From Periweissella cryptocerci (GTDB taxonomy: Bacteria; Bacillota; Bacilli; Lactobacillales; Lactobacillaceae), in NCBI RefSeq assembly GCF_004358325.1, contig NZ_CP037940.1, positions 2,232,001 to 2,296,000 of the forward strand: DNA of 64,000 nucleotides. Direction: 5' to 3'. Positions 1 to 9,559 of the stretch are shown piece by piece. Within the stretch, counting starts at the first letter, position 1. Every line of letters starts with the position of its first letter. The notes under the pieces are model-generated. The model had not been told where the DNA came from. It saw nothing but the letters and a program-made list of their open reading frames with translations, and searched no databases. The translations under genes and the position numbers were made by a program.

Positions 1-1
1 T

Positions 2-322
2 GTTTCAATGCAAGACCAACGTTCGCAACAACAAAACCGGGCCAAAGCAATGCAAATCATGAAGGCGCGAGTTTATGATTTCTATGCCCAACAAAATGAA
101 TCAGCATATGCTGAAGAACGTAAATCAGCCGTTGGTACTGGGGATCGTTCAGAACGTATCCGCACATACAACTTCCCCCAAAACCGCGTTACTGATCACC
201 GAATTGGTTTGACGTTGAATAAGCTTGATCGGATTATGAATGGTGAACTTGATGATGTCATTGACGCCCTTGTGATTGCGGATCAAACTGCGAAGTTAGA
301 AGACTTAAAGAACAACGCCTGA
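2..322 (+). CDS. prfA: Peptide chain release factor 1, C-terminal part (cut by window edge)
   Basis: The frame is open from the first bases of the window and ends at a TGA at 320-322, so only about the last 106 residues are present. They match the end of class-I release factor 1: a [14 protein letters not shown] stretch, then a basic segment and a [20 protein letters not shown] tail typical of RF1. The GGQ and PxT motifs would lie upstream of the window. RF1 recognises UAA and UAG in the ribosomal A site and releases the peptide. The gene that modifies it, prmC, follows 25 bp later, the usual prfA-prmC order in Firmicutes. Identification as RF1 rather than RF2 rests on the tail sequence and on prmC being next. 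Confidence 0.93.
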   Translation, partial: VSMQDQRSQQQNRAKAMQIMKARVYDFYAQQNESAYAEERKSAVGTGDRSERIRTYNFPQNRVTDHRIGLTLNKLDRIMNGELDDVIDALVIADQTAKLEDLKNNA

Positions 323-347
323 TTAGTTATGTAGAAAAACGAAAGCC

Positions 348-1217
348 GTGTATGAAATGCCAAAATTAAGTTTACGGCAAATTCGTAACTGGGCCTTACA
401 AGAATTGACGGCTGCTGGGCTATCACATGATGATGCCCTTGAAGCGGTCAATTTTTTGTTATCTGGCGCAATGGATTTGTCTTATTCCATGTTAGAAGTT
501 AATATTGACCGTATGACCCCTGAAGTGCTACAAAATGCTTGGCCAACATGGATTGCGCAAGTGCAAAAAGGCATGCCATTACAATATATTTTAGGGCATG
601 CGCCATTTTATGGACGCGAATTCAATGTTGATGCGCGGGTTTTGATTCCTCGTTTTGACACCGAAGAATTAGTCGAATGGGTATTGCGGGATTATCAAAA
701 AGCCACCGAACTTGCCGTATTAGATATTGGTACGGGGAGTGGGGCAATTGCTGTCACACTTAAAGCTGAAAAGCCAACATGGCAAGTCAGTGCTAGCGAT
801 ATTTCACGCGATGCACTAACCGTGGCCAATGGGAATGCAATTAACCAACAAGTGAATGTTAAATTTATTGAAAGCAATTTATTTGCTAACATTGCTGCCA
901 AATATGATGTGATTATTTCTAATCCACCATATATTGCTGATTCCGAACGCGATGTGATGGACCAAAGTGTGTTAGATTATGAACCGGACCTCGCATTGTT
1001 TGCCGATAACCAAGGCTTAGTTTTGTATCAAGGGATTGCTGATGAATTAGCGGCGCACTTAAATGCTGGTGGCCGTGGTTATTTTGAAATTGGCTATAAA
1101 CAAGGACCAGCAGTTGTGGAAATTTTCCGACAAGCATTACCTCAAGCTGAGGTTGAACTACGTCAGGATTTAAGCGGACTTGATCGGATGGTCCGTGTGA
1201 GCTTACCCAGCAAGTAG
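348..1217 (+). CDS. prmC: Release factor glutamine N5-methyltransferase PrmC
   Basis: This is a 289-residue protein of normal family length. The N-terminal helical domain contains PLQYILGHAPFYG (about 77-89). The SAM-binding loop LDIGTGSGA is at about 125-133, and the catalytic NPPY at 192-195 is the signature of glutamine N5-methyltransferases. PrmC methylates the glutamine of the GGQ motif of RF1 and RF2. The first start is GTG at 348; an in-frame ATG lies three codons on at 357. Neither has a strong ribosome binding site, so the start is uncertain by nine bases. It is the second gene of a prfA-prmC-sua5 cluster. Confidence 0.95.
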   Translation: MYEMPKLSLRQIRNWALQELTAAGLSHDDALEAVNFLLSGAMDLSYSMLEVNIDRMTPEVLQNAWPTWIAQVQKGMPLQYILGHAPFYGREFNVDARVLIPRFDTEELVEWVLRDYQKATELAVLDIGTGSGAIAVTLKAEKPTWQVSASDISRDALTVANGNAINQQVNVKFIESNLFANIAAKYDVIISNPPYIADSERDVMDQSVLDYEPDLALFADNQGLVLYQGIADELAAHLNAGGRGYFEIGYKQGPAVVEIFRQALPQAEVELRQDLSGLDRMVRVSLPSK

Positions 1218-1290
1218 AATATCAAGTAAAAATTAGGGAACCAATCGGATATCCTTAGTGCAATGAAATTAATAAGGAGAGTACAGCATC

Positions 1291-2322
1291 GTGGAAACAA
1301 AAATGCTAACGACAGCGCCTGCTGATTTACAGACAGCAGCTGCGATGATTAATAAAGGACAAGTGGTGGCCTTTCCGACTGAAACAGTTTACGGTTTAGG
1401 TGCGGATGCAACTAACGAAAGTGCCGTTAAAAAAGTTTTTGCAGCTAAACACCGTCCAGCTGACAATCCTTTGATTGTGACTGTCGCCAGCGTGGAAATG
1501 GTGCAACGCTTTGTCGAAGTAATTCCGGCACAAGCACAAAAGTTGATTGATGCCTTTTGGCCAGGATCATTAACTATTATTATGGAGTATATTCCAGGCA
1601 AACTTTCACCGATTGTGACGGGTGGCTTACCAACAGTGGCCTTTCGCCTACCAGCTAGCCCAGTAACGCGCGAAGTGATTGCGTTGGCCGATACACCGAT
1701 TGTGGGGCCAAGTGCCAATACTTCGGGTAAGCCATCGCCAACGACTGCTCAGCATGTCTGGCATGATATGCACGGTAAGATTGCCGGTATTATAGACGAT
1801 GGTGCAACGCGGGTCGGGGTTGAATCAACCGTGATTGACATGACTACTGAAATTCCAACTATTTTACGTCCAGGAGCGGTGACCCAAGAAGAGCTTGAAG
1901 CTGTGATTGGCACAGTTAATTCAGAGCATCGTAAAGTTGGCGCTGATGAAACGCCGAAAGCACCTGGGATGAAGTATCGCCACTATGCGCCGGATGTACC
2001 GGTTTATATGGTAACTGATGATAACTGGCAACGAGCGATTATTTGGGCGCAACAACAACTTGAACCAGTTGGAATTATGGCGACAGATGAAGTTATCAAA
2101 GCTAATCACTTAGCGGGGATGGACTATGTCTGGTCACTTGGTGATGGTGTGAGTGCGGCGAATGCGAAATTATTTGCGGGGTTACGGTATTTTGATGATC
2201 GTAACGAAATCACAACCATTCTCGTGCAACGCTTTGCCGATGAAGGAATTGGGCTCGCTTATAATAACCGCTTGGGTAAAGCGGCGTCGGGGCAATTTTG
2301 GACAGCCACAGACTTCATGTAA
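1291..2322 (+). CDS. ywlC: Threonylcarbamoyl-AMP synthase (Sua5/YwlC type)
   Basis: A 343-residue protein made of an N-terminal YrdC fold, with the signature FPTETVYGLGADA at about 28-40 and a GPSANTSGKPSPT loop near 140, followed by a C-terminal Sua5 domain from about 220. The length fits the long Sua5 form rather than short TsaC. It makes threonylcarbamoyl-AMP from threonine, bicarbonate and ATP for t6A37 modification of tRNAs. The GTG start at 1291 is chosen because AAGGAGA lies 12 bases upstream; the ATG at 1303 would be too far away. A terminator follows directly, so this gene ends the prfA-prmC-sua5 unit. Confidence 0.94.
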   Translation: METKMLTTAPADLQTAAAMINKGQVVAFPTETVYGLGADATNESAVKKVFAAKHRPADNPLIVTVASVEMVQRFVEVIPAQAQKLIDAFWPGSLTIIMEYIPGKLSPIVTGGLPTVAFRLPASPVTREVIALADTPIVGPSANTSGKPSPTTAQHVWHDMHGKIAGIIDDGATRVGVESTVIDMTTEIPTILRPGAVTQEELEAVIGTVNSEHRKVGADETPKAPGMKYRHYAPDVPVYMVTDDNWQRAIIWAQQQLEPVGIMATDEVIKANHLAGMDYVWSLGDGVSAANAKLFAGLRYFDDRNEITTILVQRFADEGIGLAYNNRLGKAASGQFWTATDFM

Positions 2323-2329
2323 AAAATAA

Positions 2330-2367
2330 AATCTCTGCCAGTGATTATTTTACGGCGGAGATTTTTT
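2330..2367 (+). terminator. Rho-independent terminator after sua5
   Basis: AATCTCTGCC (2330-2339) pairs with GGCGGAGATT (2354-2363), and a run of T follows. It closes the prfA-prmC-sua5 unit. Confidence 0.85.
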
Positions 2368-2508
2368 GGTACACAAATAATCCATCAGCGTGGTCAGATG
2401 TCGTGAAAGCGTTGTGTAAACGTAAAGACTTCGTATTAGTTAACTATTAAAGCAAGTGGTAAAATCAACTGATAGTTACATATATTATTTGAAAAGAAGG
2501 CTTTTGCT

Positions 2509-3339
2509 ATGTTAATGAAACAACTTCAAAGAACACTTATTATCACGAGTGTTTTTCTTCTGAGTGTGCCGGTGATATTTAGTCCGACGGCTAGTGCGAG
2601 CAGTAATCGAACAACGTTAATTTCGCACCGGGGTGCCCAAGGAAACGGTTATGCAGAGCATACGTATGCGGCTTATGACCGCGCGATACGTGAAGGAACA
2701 CGCTATATTGATACTGACTTACAAAGCTCTAAATCCGGCACGCTTTATGTTTCACACGATGCAACCGCTAACCGGATGACTAATGGTAGTGGAGCATTTG
2801 TCAAAAAATCAAACGCCCAAATTAACCGCCTAAAGGTCAACGTTGGCCGCTGGGGTCGAGGTCGTGGTGACCGAATTCATACGATGTATGCTGTGTTTAG
2901 TCGCTATGGTAGCCGAAAAAGTATCAAGTTCTCAATTGAATTGAAAAATGGTGCTAAGCAAGCGGATGCATTTGTTAGTTTAGTAAAGAGTTTAGAAAAG
3001 AAGTATCCAGGACTGCGGAAGCGAATTATTGCCCAATCATTTTCGCGGGCAGGGTTAGATACTGTCCGTAAAGGGCTACCTGGTATTCGTGGTACTATGA
3101 AAATTTATGGCTCAAATATGACCACAAATGATTTGCAAAAAACATTGCAAGATCCGTTGATTACAATTGTTAGTGTGAAACGTAACCGGGTGAGTGCTTT
3201 GAAAAACAAGGTCCACCGTGCTGGTAAGAAAATTAGTGTGTACACAATTAGTGATACTCGGAATTTGAAAAAATTTAAAAAAATGAAGGTTGATTATTTG
3301 TACACGAACAACACTGCTCGGGGCTTACGAGTATTCTAA
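2509..3339 (+). CDS. Secreted glycerophosphodiester phosphodiesterase-like protein
   Basis: A 276-residue protein with a hydrophobic signal peptide (residues 8-24) and a likely cleavage after the TASA near residue 30. The mature part starts with the GDPD hallmark SHRG (H40, R41), then EHTYAAYDRAI, then IDTD (D68, D70) and SHD (H83), which fits the paired acidic and histidine catalytic positions of the family. The usual E-x-D is D-x-D here. Such enzymes cleave glycerophosphodiesters outside the cell, possibly including teichoic acid glycerolphosphate; the substrate here is inferred. The C-terminal half is very basic, which suggests binding to the anionic wall. AAGAAGG lies 8 bases before the ATG. 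Two weak cre-like sites (12 of 14 bases each, from 2403 and 2417) lie upstream. Confidence 0.82.
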   Translation: MLMKQLQRTLIITSVFLLSVPVIFSPTASASSNRTTLISHRGAQGNGYAEHTYAAYDRAIREGTRYIDTDLQSSKSGTLYVSHDATANRMTNGSGAFVKKSNAQINRLKVNVGRWGRGRGDRIHTMYAVFSRYGSRKSIKFSIELKNGAKQADAFVSLVKSLEKKYPGLRKRIIAQSFSRAGLDTVRKGLPGIRGTMKIYGSNMTTNDLQKTLQDPLITIVSVKRNRVSALKNKVHRAGKKISVYTISDTRNLKKFKKMKVDYLYTNNTARGLRVF

Positions 3340-3361
3340 TTGTTGGAAATTTAATTATTAG

Positions 3362-3393
3362 GTGAATCGCTGAGGAAACTTGGCGATTTTTTG
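3362..3393 (+). terminator. Rho-independent terminator after the GDPD gene
   Basis: AATCGC (3365-3370) pairs with GCGATT (3383-3388) and runs into T6. The stem is short but the T-tract is good. Confidence 0.7.
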
Positions 3394-3434
3394 TTACAAT
3401 ATGGGTATTAAATAGTGAAAAGGAGTGTGTGCAG

Positions 3435-4670
3435 ATGACATATCGCGATTTAGATCCAGAATTGTGGGCAGCCGTTGATCGAGAAGCCGACCGACAAGAA
3501 CATAATATTGAGTTGATTGCCTCAGAAAATATTGTTTCAGAAGGGGTACGCCAAGCGCAAGGTTCAGTGTTAACGAACAAGTATGCGGAGGGCTTTCCTG
3601 GTAAGCGTTACTACGGCGGAACGCAGTTTGTCGACGAAGTGGAAACTTTGGCGATTGAACGAGCTAAGCAGTTATTTAATGCGGAATATGCTAATGTTCA
3701 GCCACACTCTGGTTCCCAAGCAAATGCGGCCGTGTACCAAGCGTTTATTCAACCTGGTGACACCGTTTTAGGGATGGATTTGAATGCTGGTGGTCACTTA
3801 ACCCATGGGTCAGCAGTGAATTTTTCTGGTAAATTATATAATTTCATTCCATATGGTTTGGATTCTGAAACGGAATTGTTGAACTATGATACGATTCGCG
3901 CATTGGCGGTTGAACATCAACCTAAAATGATTGTGGCGGGTGCTTCAGCGTACAGCCGCATCATTGATTTTGATAAATTCCGCGCAATTGCCGATGAAGT
4001 TGGTGCGTATTTGATGGTCGACATGGCGCACATTGCAGGATTAGTGGCAGCCGGATTGCATCCAAATCCAGTTGGTATCGCTGATGTGGTTACAACGACG
4101 ACGCACAAAACGTTACGTGGTCCTCGCGGCGGCATGATTCTATCACAAGCTAAGTATGCCAAGCAAATTAATTCAGGCGTTTTCCCTGGTACCCAAGGTG
4201 GACCACTAGAACATGTCATCGCGGGGAAAGCCGTGGCATTTGGCGAAGATTTACAACCAGACTTTATTGAATATTCAAAACAAGTGATTGCTAATGCTAA
4301 AGCGATGGCTGCCGAGTTTGAAAAATCTGATTTAGTGCGGGTCGTTTCTGGTGGTACGGACAACCACTTGTTTACAATTGATTTGACGGGGACTGGTTTG
4401 AACGGTAAAGAAGCACAAAACCTATTAGATTCAGTTGCGATTACGACTAACAAGGAAGCCATTCCAAATGAAACGTTGAGTCCTTTCAAAACTTCTGGGC
4501 TACGATTAGGCACCCCAGCGATTACTTCACGTGGTTTTAATGAAGCTGATTCAAGAGTAATTGCGCATCTCATTTTACGGGTTTTGACTGCGCCAACTGA
4601 CGAATTAGTATTGGCCGATGTTGCCAAAGAAGTCCGTGCTTTAACGGACGCACATCCAATTACCCGATAA
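3435..4670 (+). CDS. glyA: Serine hydroxymethyltransferase
   Basis: A 411-residue PLP enzyme of normal length, with the lysine that binds PLP (K225) in the signature [14 protein letters not shown] at about 220-233. Other conserved blocks are [15 protein letters not shown] (48-62) and the [10 protein letters not shown] strand (194-203). It converts serine and tetrahydrofolate to glycine and 5,10-methylene-THF, supplying one-carbon units used by FolD, encoded at 39.7 kb. The ATG at 3435 is preferred because AGGAG ends 9 bases upstream; an in-frame GTG at 3429 sits too close. Transcription probably starts between the preceding terminator and this gene. Confidence 0.97.
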   Translation: MTYRDLDPELWAAVDREADRQEHNIELIASENIVSEGVRQAQGSVLTNKYAEGFPGKRYYGGTQFVDEVETLAIERAKQLFNAEYANVQPHSGSQANAAVYQAFIQPGDTVLGMDLNAGGHLTHGSAVNFSGKLYNFIPYGLDSETELLNYDTIRALAVEHQPKMIVAGASAYSRIIDFDKFRAIADEVGAYLMVDMAHIAGLVAAGLHPNPVGIADVVTTTTHKTLRGPRGGMILSQAKYAKQINSGVFPGTQGGPLEHVIAGKAVAFGEDLQPDFIEYSKQVIANAKAMAAEFEKSDLVRVVSGGTDNHLFTIDLTGTGLNGKEAQNLLDSVAITTNKEAIPNETLSPFKTSGLRLGTPAITSRGFNEADSRVIAHLILRVLTAPTDELVLADVAKEVRALTDAHPITR

Positions 4671-4753
4671 TTAATAATTAGCAAATTTTGTTTCTTGGAG
4701 TTTAAAGAAACTGCGCTTTTTGCTATACTAAAAAGAAACGCTAGAAGAGGTAG

Positions 4754-5389
<636 letters not shown>

Positions 5390-5402
5390 ATTTAAATTTT
5401 AT

Positions 5403-5435
5403 GAACAGGAATGCAGTTTGCATTTCTGTTCTTTC
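5403..5435 (+). terminator. Rho-independent terminator after upp
   Basis: GAACAGGAATGCA pairs with TGCATTTCTGTTC across a 3-base loop with one mismatch, then TTTCT. Confidence 0.8.
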
Positions 5436-5459
5436 TACATAATAAGAGGGAATCTGACA

Positions 5460-6035
5460 ATGAAAAAAATATTGATGATAATTGGCGCTTTAATTGGGGT
5501 TGGCGTCATCTACGCAGCTGTTTGTTTAGGTTTGATTATGTCTGAACACCGCGCAAAACCAATGGCGCAACCGGATACAATTGTGGTGTTGGGGGCACAG
5601 GTTAAAGGCAAAAACGCAGCAACTGCACATCCGGCGAAGATGCTAGCGGAACGTTTGCGCACGGCGGCTGTTTACGCCAAAGCCAATCCAACTGTAAAAA
5701 TTGTGGTTTCAGGTGGCCAAGGAACCGATGAACCAATTAGTGAAGCCGCAATGATGAGCCAGTATCTGCAAGCACATGGTGTGCATAATCCGATTATTGA
5801 GGAAAATAAATCCATTAATACGCAACAAAATTTAGCTAATAGTAAAAAAATTACGCGCCTTGGTCAAACGGTGATTGTGACTAGCGATTTTCACATGTAT
5901 CGGGCATTGTATTTAGCCAAAAAGGCCGGCATCAAGGATGTTAGTGGGTTAGCGGCGGTGTCGCGGTCATCAGCAACATTCCGGTTGTATGTCCGGGAAA
6001 TTATAGCCGTCGGAAAAACACTGATTTTTGGTTAG
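5460..6035 (+). CDS. YdcF/SanA-like DUF218 membrane-anchored protein
   Basis: The ATG at 5460 with AGAGGG 10 bases upstream is the real start; a longer frame from 5325 would overlap the end of upp. The 191-residue product has one N-terminal membrane segment (about 3-25) and then a DUF218 domain, with IVVLGAQVKG near 40-50, VVSGGQGTDEP around 83-93 and a VTSDFHMYRA block near 141-150. DUF218 proteins such as YdcF and SanA are linked to envelope functions, but the chemistry is poorly defined. Topology suggests the domain lies outside the membrane. It may be part of a short monocistronic unit before the pyr leader. Confidence 0.8.
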   Translation: MKKILMIIGALIGVGVIYAAVCLGLIMSEHRAKPMAQPDTIVVLGAQVKGKNAATAHPAKMLAERLRTAAVYAKANPTVKIVVSGGQGTDEPISEAAMMSQYLQAHGVHNPIIEENKSINTQQNLANSKKITRLGQTVIVTSDFHMYRALYLAKKAGIKDVSGLAAVSRSSATFRLYVREIIAVGKTLIFG

Positions 6036-6041
6036 CAACGG

Positions 6042-6070
6042 TTGACGACACTGTAAAAGTTCGGTATGGT
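6042..6070 (+). promoter_or_regulatory. Promoter of the pyr leader / uracil permease
   Basis: TTGACG (6042-6047), a 17-base spacer and TATGGT (6065-6070) form a good sigma-A promoter just upstream of the PyrR-type leader. Confidence 0.75.
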
Positions 6071-6080
6071 AATAGATGTT

Positions 6081-6213
6081 AATCCTTTAACACAGTCCAG
6101 AGAGGCCCATAAGGATTCATCAAAAATTGATAGTGATGTCAGGAAACTATCCTGACGATTAAAATTGTCATTGATGAAGACTGTTCGCCTCTTGGGCTGG
6201 ACAGTCTTTTTTT
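6081..6213 (+). promoter_or_regulatory. PyrR-type RNA attenuator upstream of uracil permease
   Basis: AATCCTT and AAGGATT (within 6081-6117) close a stem whose loop holds the PyrR-binding core CAGTCCAGAGAGGC. Downstream, AAGACTGT (6178-6185) and ACAGTCTT (6201-6208) form a terminator followed by a run of T. In the known mechanism, UMP-bound PyrR stabilises the anti-antiterminator stem, so termination occurs when pyrimidines are plentiful. The target gene starts only at 7088 because a 744-bp structured element lies between the terminator and the gene. No pyrR gene is in the window. Confidence 0.88.
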
Positions 6214-6223
6214 TAGTTAAAAT

Positions 6224-6967
6224 GGCTCTATTTCGTCTGACGTGGAATTTATAAAATGTGATGAGATGTATGATGCCACTGCGTGCCTGAAAATCACCTT
6301 GTGCACCGAGATGGAAGCACATGCCCAAGCCACGTGCTTATGCCTGAGATACGGCAACGCAAAACATTCCAGCAGTTTGTTTTCAACAAACAACTGAATC
6401 TAATCAAAACCCGATTAGATTAGCCTTCCAGGCTGAATGTCTGTCTTGGGCAATTCGGGATAGCTGGCATTCTAATGGCTAAAGCCAAAGAATGCTCACA
6501 TTTGTAGCTACGCTGGACAAATAAGGCCCGGTCGGCTCTACCCTCAGCGACAAATCTGACACGCGGCGTCAGATTCGTCCCATTTCGGTGTAAAGCCTGC
6601 CGGCCACAAGATAATTTTCAGTCACTCCGCTAGTTAAATGCGGAATTATTGATTACCGCTAAACTTGCAGCGACAAGGATTAGGGCATATTACTAGTCAG
6701 ACTGCCTACTCAAACTAACGAAGATGCTGGAAACAGGCTGGACTTTAGCTCGCACCGAGATGGCATAATCAGTAACGGGTTTCGTTACTGATTATGGATT
6801 TGTGAAGATGGTTACCGCGTTAGCGAACCAAGCTTCGCAAACATTTGAAGACCGCACTGTGGCTTCAAATGCTTGTCTTCCATCACGGTGTCCAGACTGG
6901 TTCTAGCCTCGTAGTGGGAATCAATCTGAGACGCATATCCAAATTCCACGCTAGAAAAAATTTAGCC
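6224..6967 (+). mobile_element. Structured MITE-like element, copy 1 (longest, with perfect 8-bp target duplication)
   Basis: The element begins GGCTCTATTT and has the core TCTGACGTGGAATTT at 6236-6250. It ends with AAATTCCACGCTAGA (6941-6955) and TTTAGCC, which is the imperfect inverse of the left end. GTTAAAAT flanks it on both sides (6216-6223 and 6968-6975), a perfect 8-bp target duplication. I find no plausible gene inside. It holds many perfect hairpins: AATCTAATC/GATTAGATT, CATAATCAGTAACG/CGTTACTGATTATG and CATTTGAAG/CTTCAAATG. Long-range pairs, for example CTGAAAAT..TTGTG near 6290 with CACAA..ATTTTCAG near 6610, nest these into a multi-armed fold. It separates the pyr attenuator from the permease gene. 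Confidence 0.88.
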
Positions 6968-7087
6968 GTTAAAATGCAGGTGAACCATGAAGTGTCACCG
7001 CAAATGGCATTGCATTCATTCAGATTTACTAGGAGTTGTGCGATCGCAATCAACTCCTAAGACAGTGAAATTATTGGAGGTTACACA

Positions 7088-8419
7088 ATGGAAAGAACGC
7101 ACCGCGATGAAGTTGTTTTAGATATTCCAGACCGTCCTAAGTTAGGTGCTTGGATTGGTTTATCATTGCAACATATGTTTTCAATGTTTGGTTCCACAGT
7201 ATTGGTACCAATTTTAGTTGGCTTAAATCCTGGGATTGCTTTGTTTACATCTGGGGTTGGGACGTTACTATATATTTTGATTACGAAGGCTAAAATTCCG
7301 GCTTACATGGGTTCAAGTTTTGCCTTTATCGTGCCAATGCTATCGTTGATGGCTAAAGGTGGCGGTGGTTATCCAGCAATCGCACAAGGGATTTGGGCCG
7401 TCGGAGCGGTGTACTTGATTGTGGCTGTGATTGTGGCTTTAATTGGCTCTGACTGGATTGATAGTCTCTTACCACCAATCGTGGTTGGACCAATTGTGAT
7501 GGTCATCGGGTTGTCATTAGCTGGTTCTGCGGCGACAAATGCTACGATGCGTACAATTAGCGCCACTAAATCAGTTTATGATATTCGAATTTTTATTGTT
7601 GCAATTATTACGTTATTACTGACAATCCTGTTCAATATGGTACTTAAGGGTTTCCTTGGTTTGATTCCAATTTTATTGGGGATTGTTTCTGGCTACATTG
7701 TGGCAATTCCATTTGGTTTAGTCGATTTCACGAAAGTGACGGCGGCGCACTGGTTTGCCTTGCCAACGTTTGAAATTCCGTTTGTAAGCTATGCGCCACA
7801 CTTACAAATTGGCGCAATCATTGCGATGGCACCATTGGCCTTAGTGACGATGACTGAGCACATGGGACACTTGATGGTGTTGAATAAGTTAACGGATCGG
7901 AATTTCTTTCAAGATCCCGGCCTGAAACGGACATTGGCTGGGGACGGGACGGCTTCGATTGTTGCTGGATTCTTCGGTGGACCAGCTGTGACATCTTATG
8001 GCGAAAACATTGGGGTGCTTGCGATTACCAAGGTGCACTCTGTATGGGTTCTTGGTGGGGCAGCAACTTTTGCAGTGTTGTTTTCATTCGTTGGTAAGCT
8101 GTCAGCATTGATTCAATCAATTCCAGGTGCTGTAATTGGTGGAATTAGTTTCCTATTATTCGGGGTGATTGCTTCATCTGGTCTCCGAATCATTGTGGAT
8201 AACAAAGTTGATTTCAACGTGAAACGTAATTTGATGATTTCTTCAGCAATTTTAGTTATTGGTATTGGAAATGCTTATCTCCAGGTTGGTAAAACACAAT
8301 TTTCTGGTTTGGCAATTGCTACTGTGCTCGGAATCATTTTAAACCTCGTCTTGCCACGGGAAGCGGCTTCTGAAAAGGAATTGGCAGCCAAGCTCGACGA
8401 AGAGTATGAAGTTAATTAA
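7088..8419 (+). CDS. pyrP: Uracil permease (UraA/PyrP, NCS2 family)
   Basis: A 443-residue integral membrane protein with about 12-14 hydrophobic segments. It starts with the NCS2 block GLSLQHMFSMFGSTVLVP near residues 25-42 and contains MTEHMGHLMVLNKLT around 256-270 and GGPAVTSYGENIGVLAITKV around 297-316. These are characteristic of bacterial uracil:proton symporters. It imports uracil for Upp, encoded upstream. GGAGG lies 8 bases before the ATG. The PyrR-type leader supports pyrimidine control, although the mobile element now inserted in the leader could alter expression. A terminator follows. Confidence 0.95.
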   Translation: MERTHRDEVVLDIPDRPKLGAWIGLSLQHMFSMFGSTVLVPILVGLNPGIALFTSGVGTLLYILITKAKIPAYMGSSFAFIVPMLSLMAKGGGGYPAIAQGIWAVGAVYLIVAVIVALIGSDWIDSLLPPIVVGPIVMVIGLSLAGSAATNATMRTISATKSVYDIRIFIVAIITLLLTILFNMVLKGFLGLIPILLGIVSGYIVAIPFGLVDFTKVTAAHWFALPTFEIPFVSYAPHLQIGAIIAMAPLALVTMTEHMGHLMVLNKLTDRNFFQDPGLKRTLAGDGTASIVAGFFGGPAVTSYGENIGVLAITKVHSVWVLGGAATFAVLFSFVGKLSALIQSIPGAVIGGISFLLFGVIASSGLRIIVDNKVDFNVKRNLMISSAILVIGIGNAYLQVGKTQFSGLAIATVLGIILNLVLPREAASEKELAAKLDEEYEVN

Positions 8420-8438
8420 AAATATAATGTGAAAACGT

Positions 8439-8470
8439 GAGCGTTAATCGGATAGGTTAACGCTCTTTTT
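8439..8470 (+). terminator. Rho-independent terminator after uracil permease
   Basis: GAGCGTTAA (8439-8447) pairs with TTAACGCTC (8457-8465), followed by T5 and GTTTT. Confidence 0.88.
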
Positions 8471-8576
8471 GTTTTATAATAAAGGTGGTAAAAATAAACA
8501 GCTAGAAGTGGACAACAAAACTAATTAATATCGGATGGAATTGTAGTTACTTGCTAAGTTGAACTTTGGTTTAGGT

Positions 8577-8593
8577 TGGTAAGTGCGTTACCA
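8577..8593. promoter_or_regulatory. Inverted repeat upstream of the nuclease gene (possible operator)
   Basis: TGGTAA-GTGCG-TTACCA is a perfect 6+5+6 inverted repeat about 50 bp before the nuclease start and close to a weak -10 like sequence (TAGTAT at 8594). It could be a repressor site; no regulator is known. Confidence 0.3.
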
Positions 8594-8641
8594 TAGTATT
8601 AAGTGTTAGGTTTTGAAGGACACTTTAAGGAGGTGGCTATT

Positions 8642-9247
8642 ATGAATTGAAGTCGAAAATTTTTTGGCGCAATCCATGTATTCGTTGGTGGACAACGGTC
8701 AGCTCCCCAGGTACAACGGCGTTACCAAGACGAGCATGAAAACTCCGTAGATACTTCCATTTTTGAGCATTTTCAACCGTTTCAAAAGATTACGGTTGGT
8801 TTAGATCATCATGTGGATGGTGATACGAGTGCATTTCGTTACCAAGGTCGGGAATATCGAGCACGGTTTTTAATGCTCGATACACCCGAAACCGTTAAGG
8901 AGCACACCAAGGTGATGCCAATTGGACACATGGCAAGTAATTATACCAAAGACCGTTTAGAACACGCTCACCGGCTTGAGATTGCCTTTGATAGAGGTCC
9001 CCACGTTGATGAATATGGGCGATTGTTAGTTTATGTCTATGTCGATGGTCATGATTTAGCAGAAGAACTATTGGCACGTGGATATGCAATTGTACGTTAT
9101 GTCAAAGCGCCAAATGATACTAACGCACGCAAGTATCAGCACATCCAAGCCAAGGCACGACGTGATAAAAAGGGCGTTTGGAAGATTCGTAATTATGTGC
9201 TTTTGAAACACGGGTCTGACTATCGCTACAATGAGTCATTTGAGTGA
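8642..9247 (+). pseudogene. Staphylococcal-nuclease-like (thermonuclease) gene with a stop at codon 3
   Basis: A strong AAGGAGGTG at 8628-8636 precedes ATG AAT TGA at 8642-8650. The same frame then stays open for 198 codons to the stop at 9247. The only later in-frame start is GTG at 8813, which would remove the first strand of the nuclease fold. The body is a good SNase domain: VDGDT, YRARFLMLDTPET and DEYGRLLVY retain the two arginines and the glutamate equivalent to SNase R35, E43 and R87. No signal peptide is visible. The simplest reading is a TGG or CGA codon mutated to TGA, giving a recent pseudogene. A sequencing error or a truncated protein starting at 8813 are alternatives. Confidence 0.68.
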
Positions 9248-9559
9248 ATATTTGGTAAAATGCACTAAATAACACTTACAATTAGTAGCATTGGTTACGA
9301 TTGTTACAAAGTAATTTGTGATTTTGATTTATGTAAAGAAAGTTAACAAAAAAATTTTTTCTAATCGAATGCGCTTACAACGGTAGCTTGACGCAATATC
9401 ACGATAAATAATTCATTATTAATGAGACAGATTGATTGTATCTTTTGTTTCAAAGGAGTAATATATCGAGTGTATTTTGACGTGTTTATCGTGTCTATGT
9501 TTAAACCGTTGCAAAATATCGGTTAACTAAATATCAGTTCAGAAAAGAGGTGAATTTTT
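9248..9559 (+). other. Regulatory region before the ATP synthase operon
   Basis: AT-rich, non-coding, 312 bp. A TTGACG at 9388-9393 is a possible -35 but no clear -10 lies at the right distance. CGAATGCGCTTACA near 9366-9379 matches the cre consensus at 12 of 14 positions. No hairpin attenuator is evident. Confidence 0.4.

Noticed and set aside
2380..2400. Possible element relic after the sua5 terminator (ATCAGCGTGG)
   Set aside because: Only a short match to the end core; no other part of the element is seen.
6032..6328. Minus-strand ORF of 98 codons
   Set aside because: It spans the pyr leader and the end of mobile element copy 1, has no binding site and no family likeness; a chance frame.
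6845..7060. 71-codon ORF inside element copy 1
   Set aside because: Lies in hairpin-rich repeat DNA; not conserved as a frame in copy 3.
9366..9379. cre site in the atp promoter region
   Set aside because: Only 12 of 14 positions match and no clear promoter is near, so it is not listed as a separate site.
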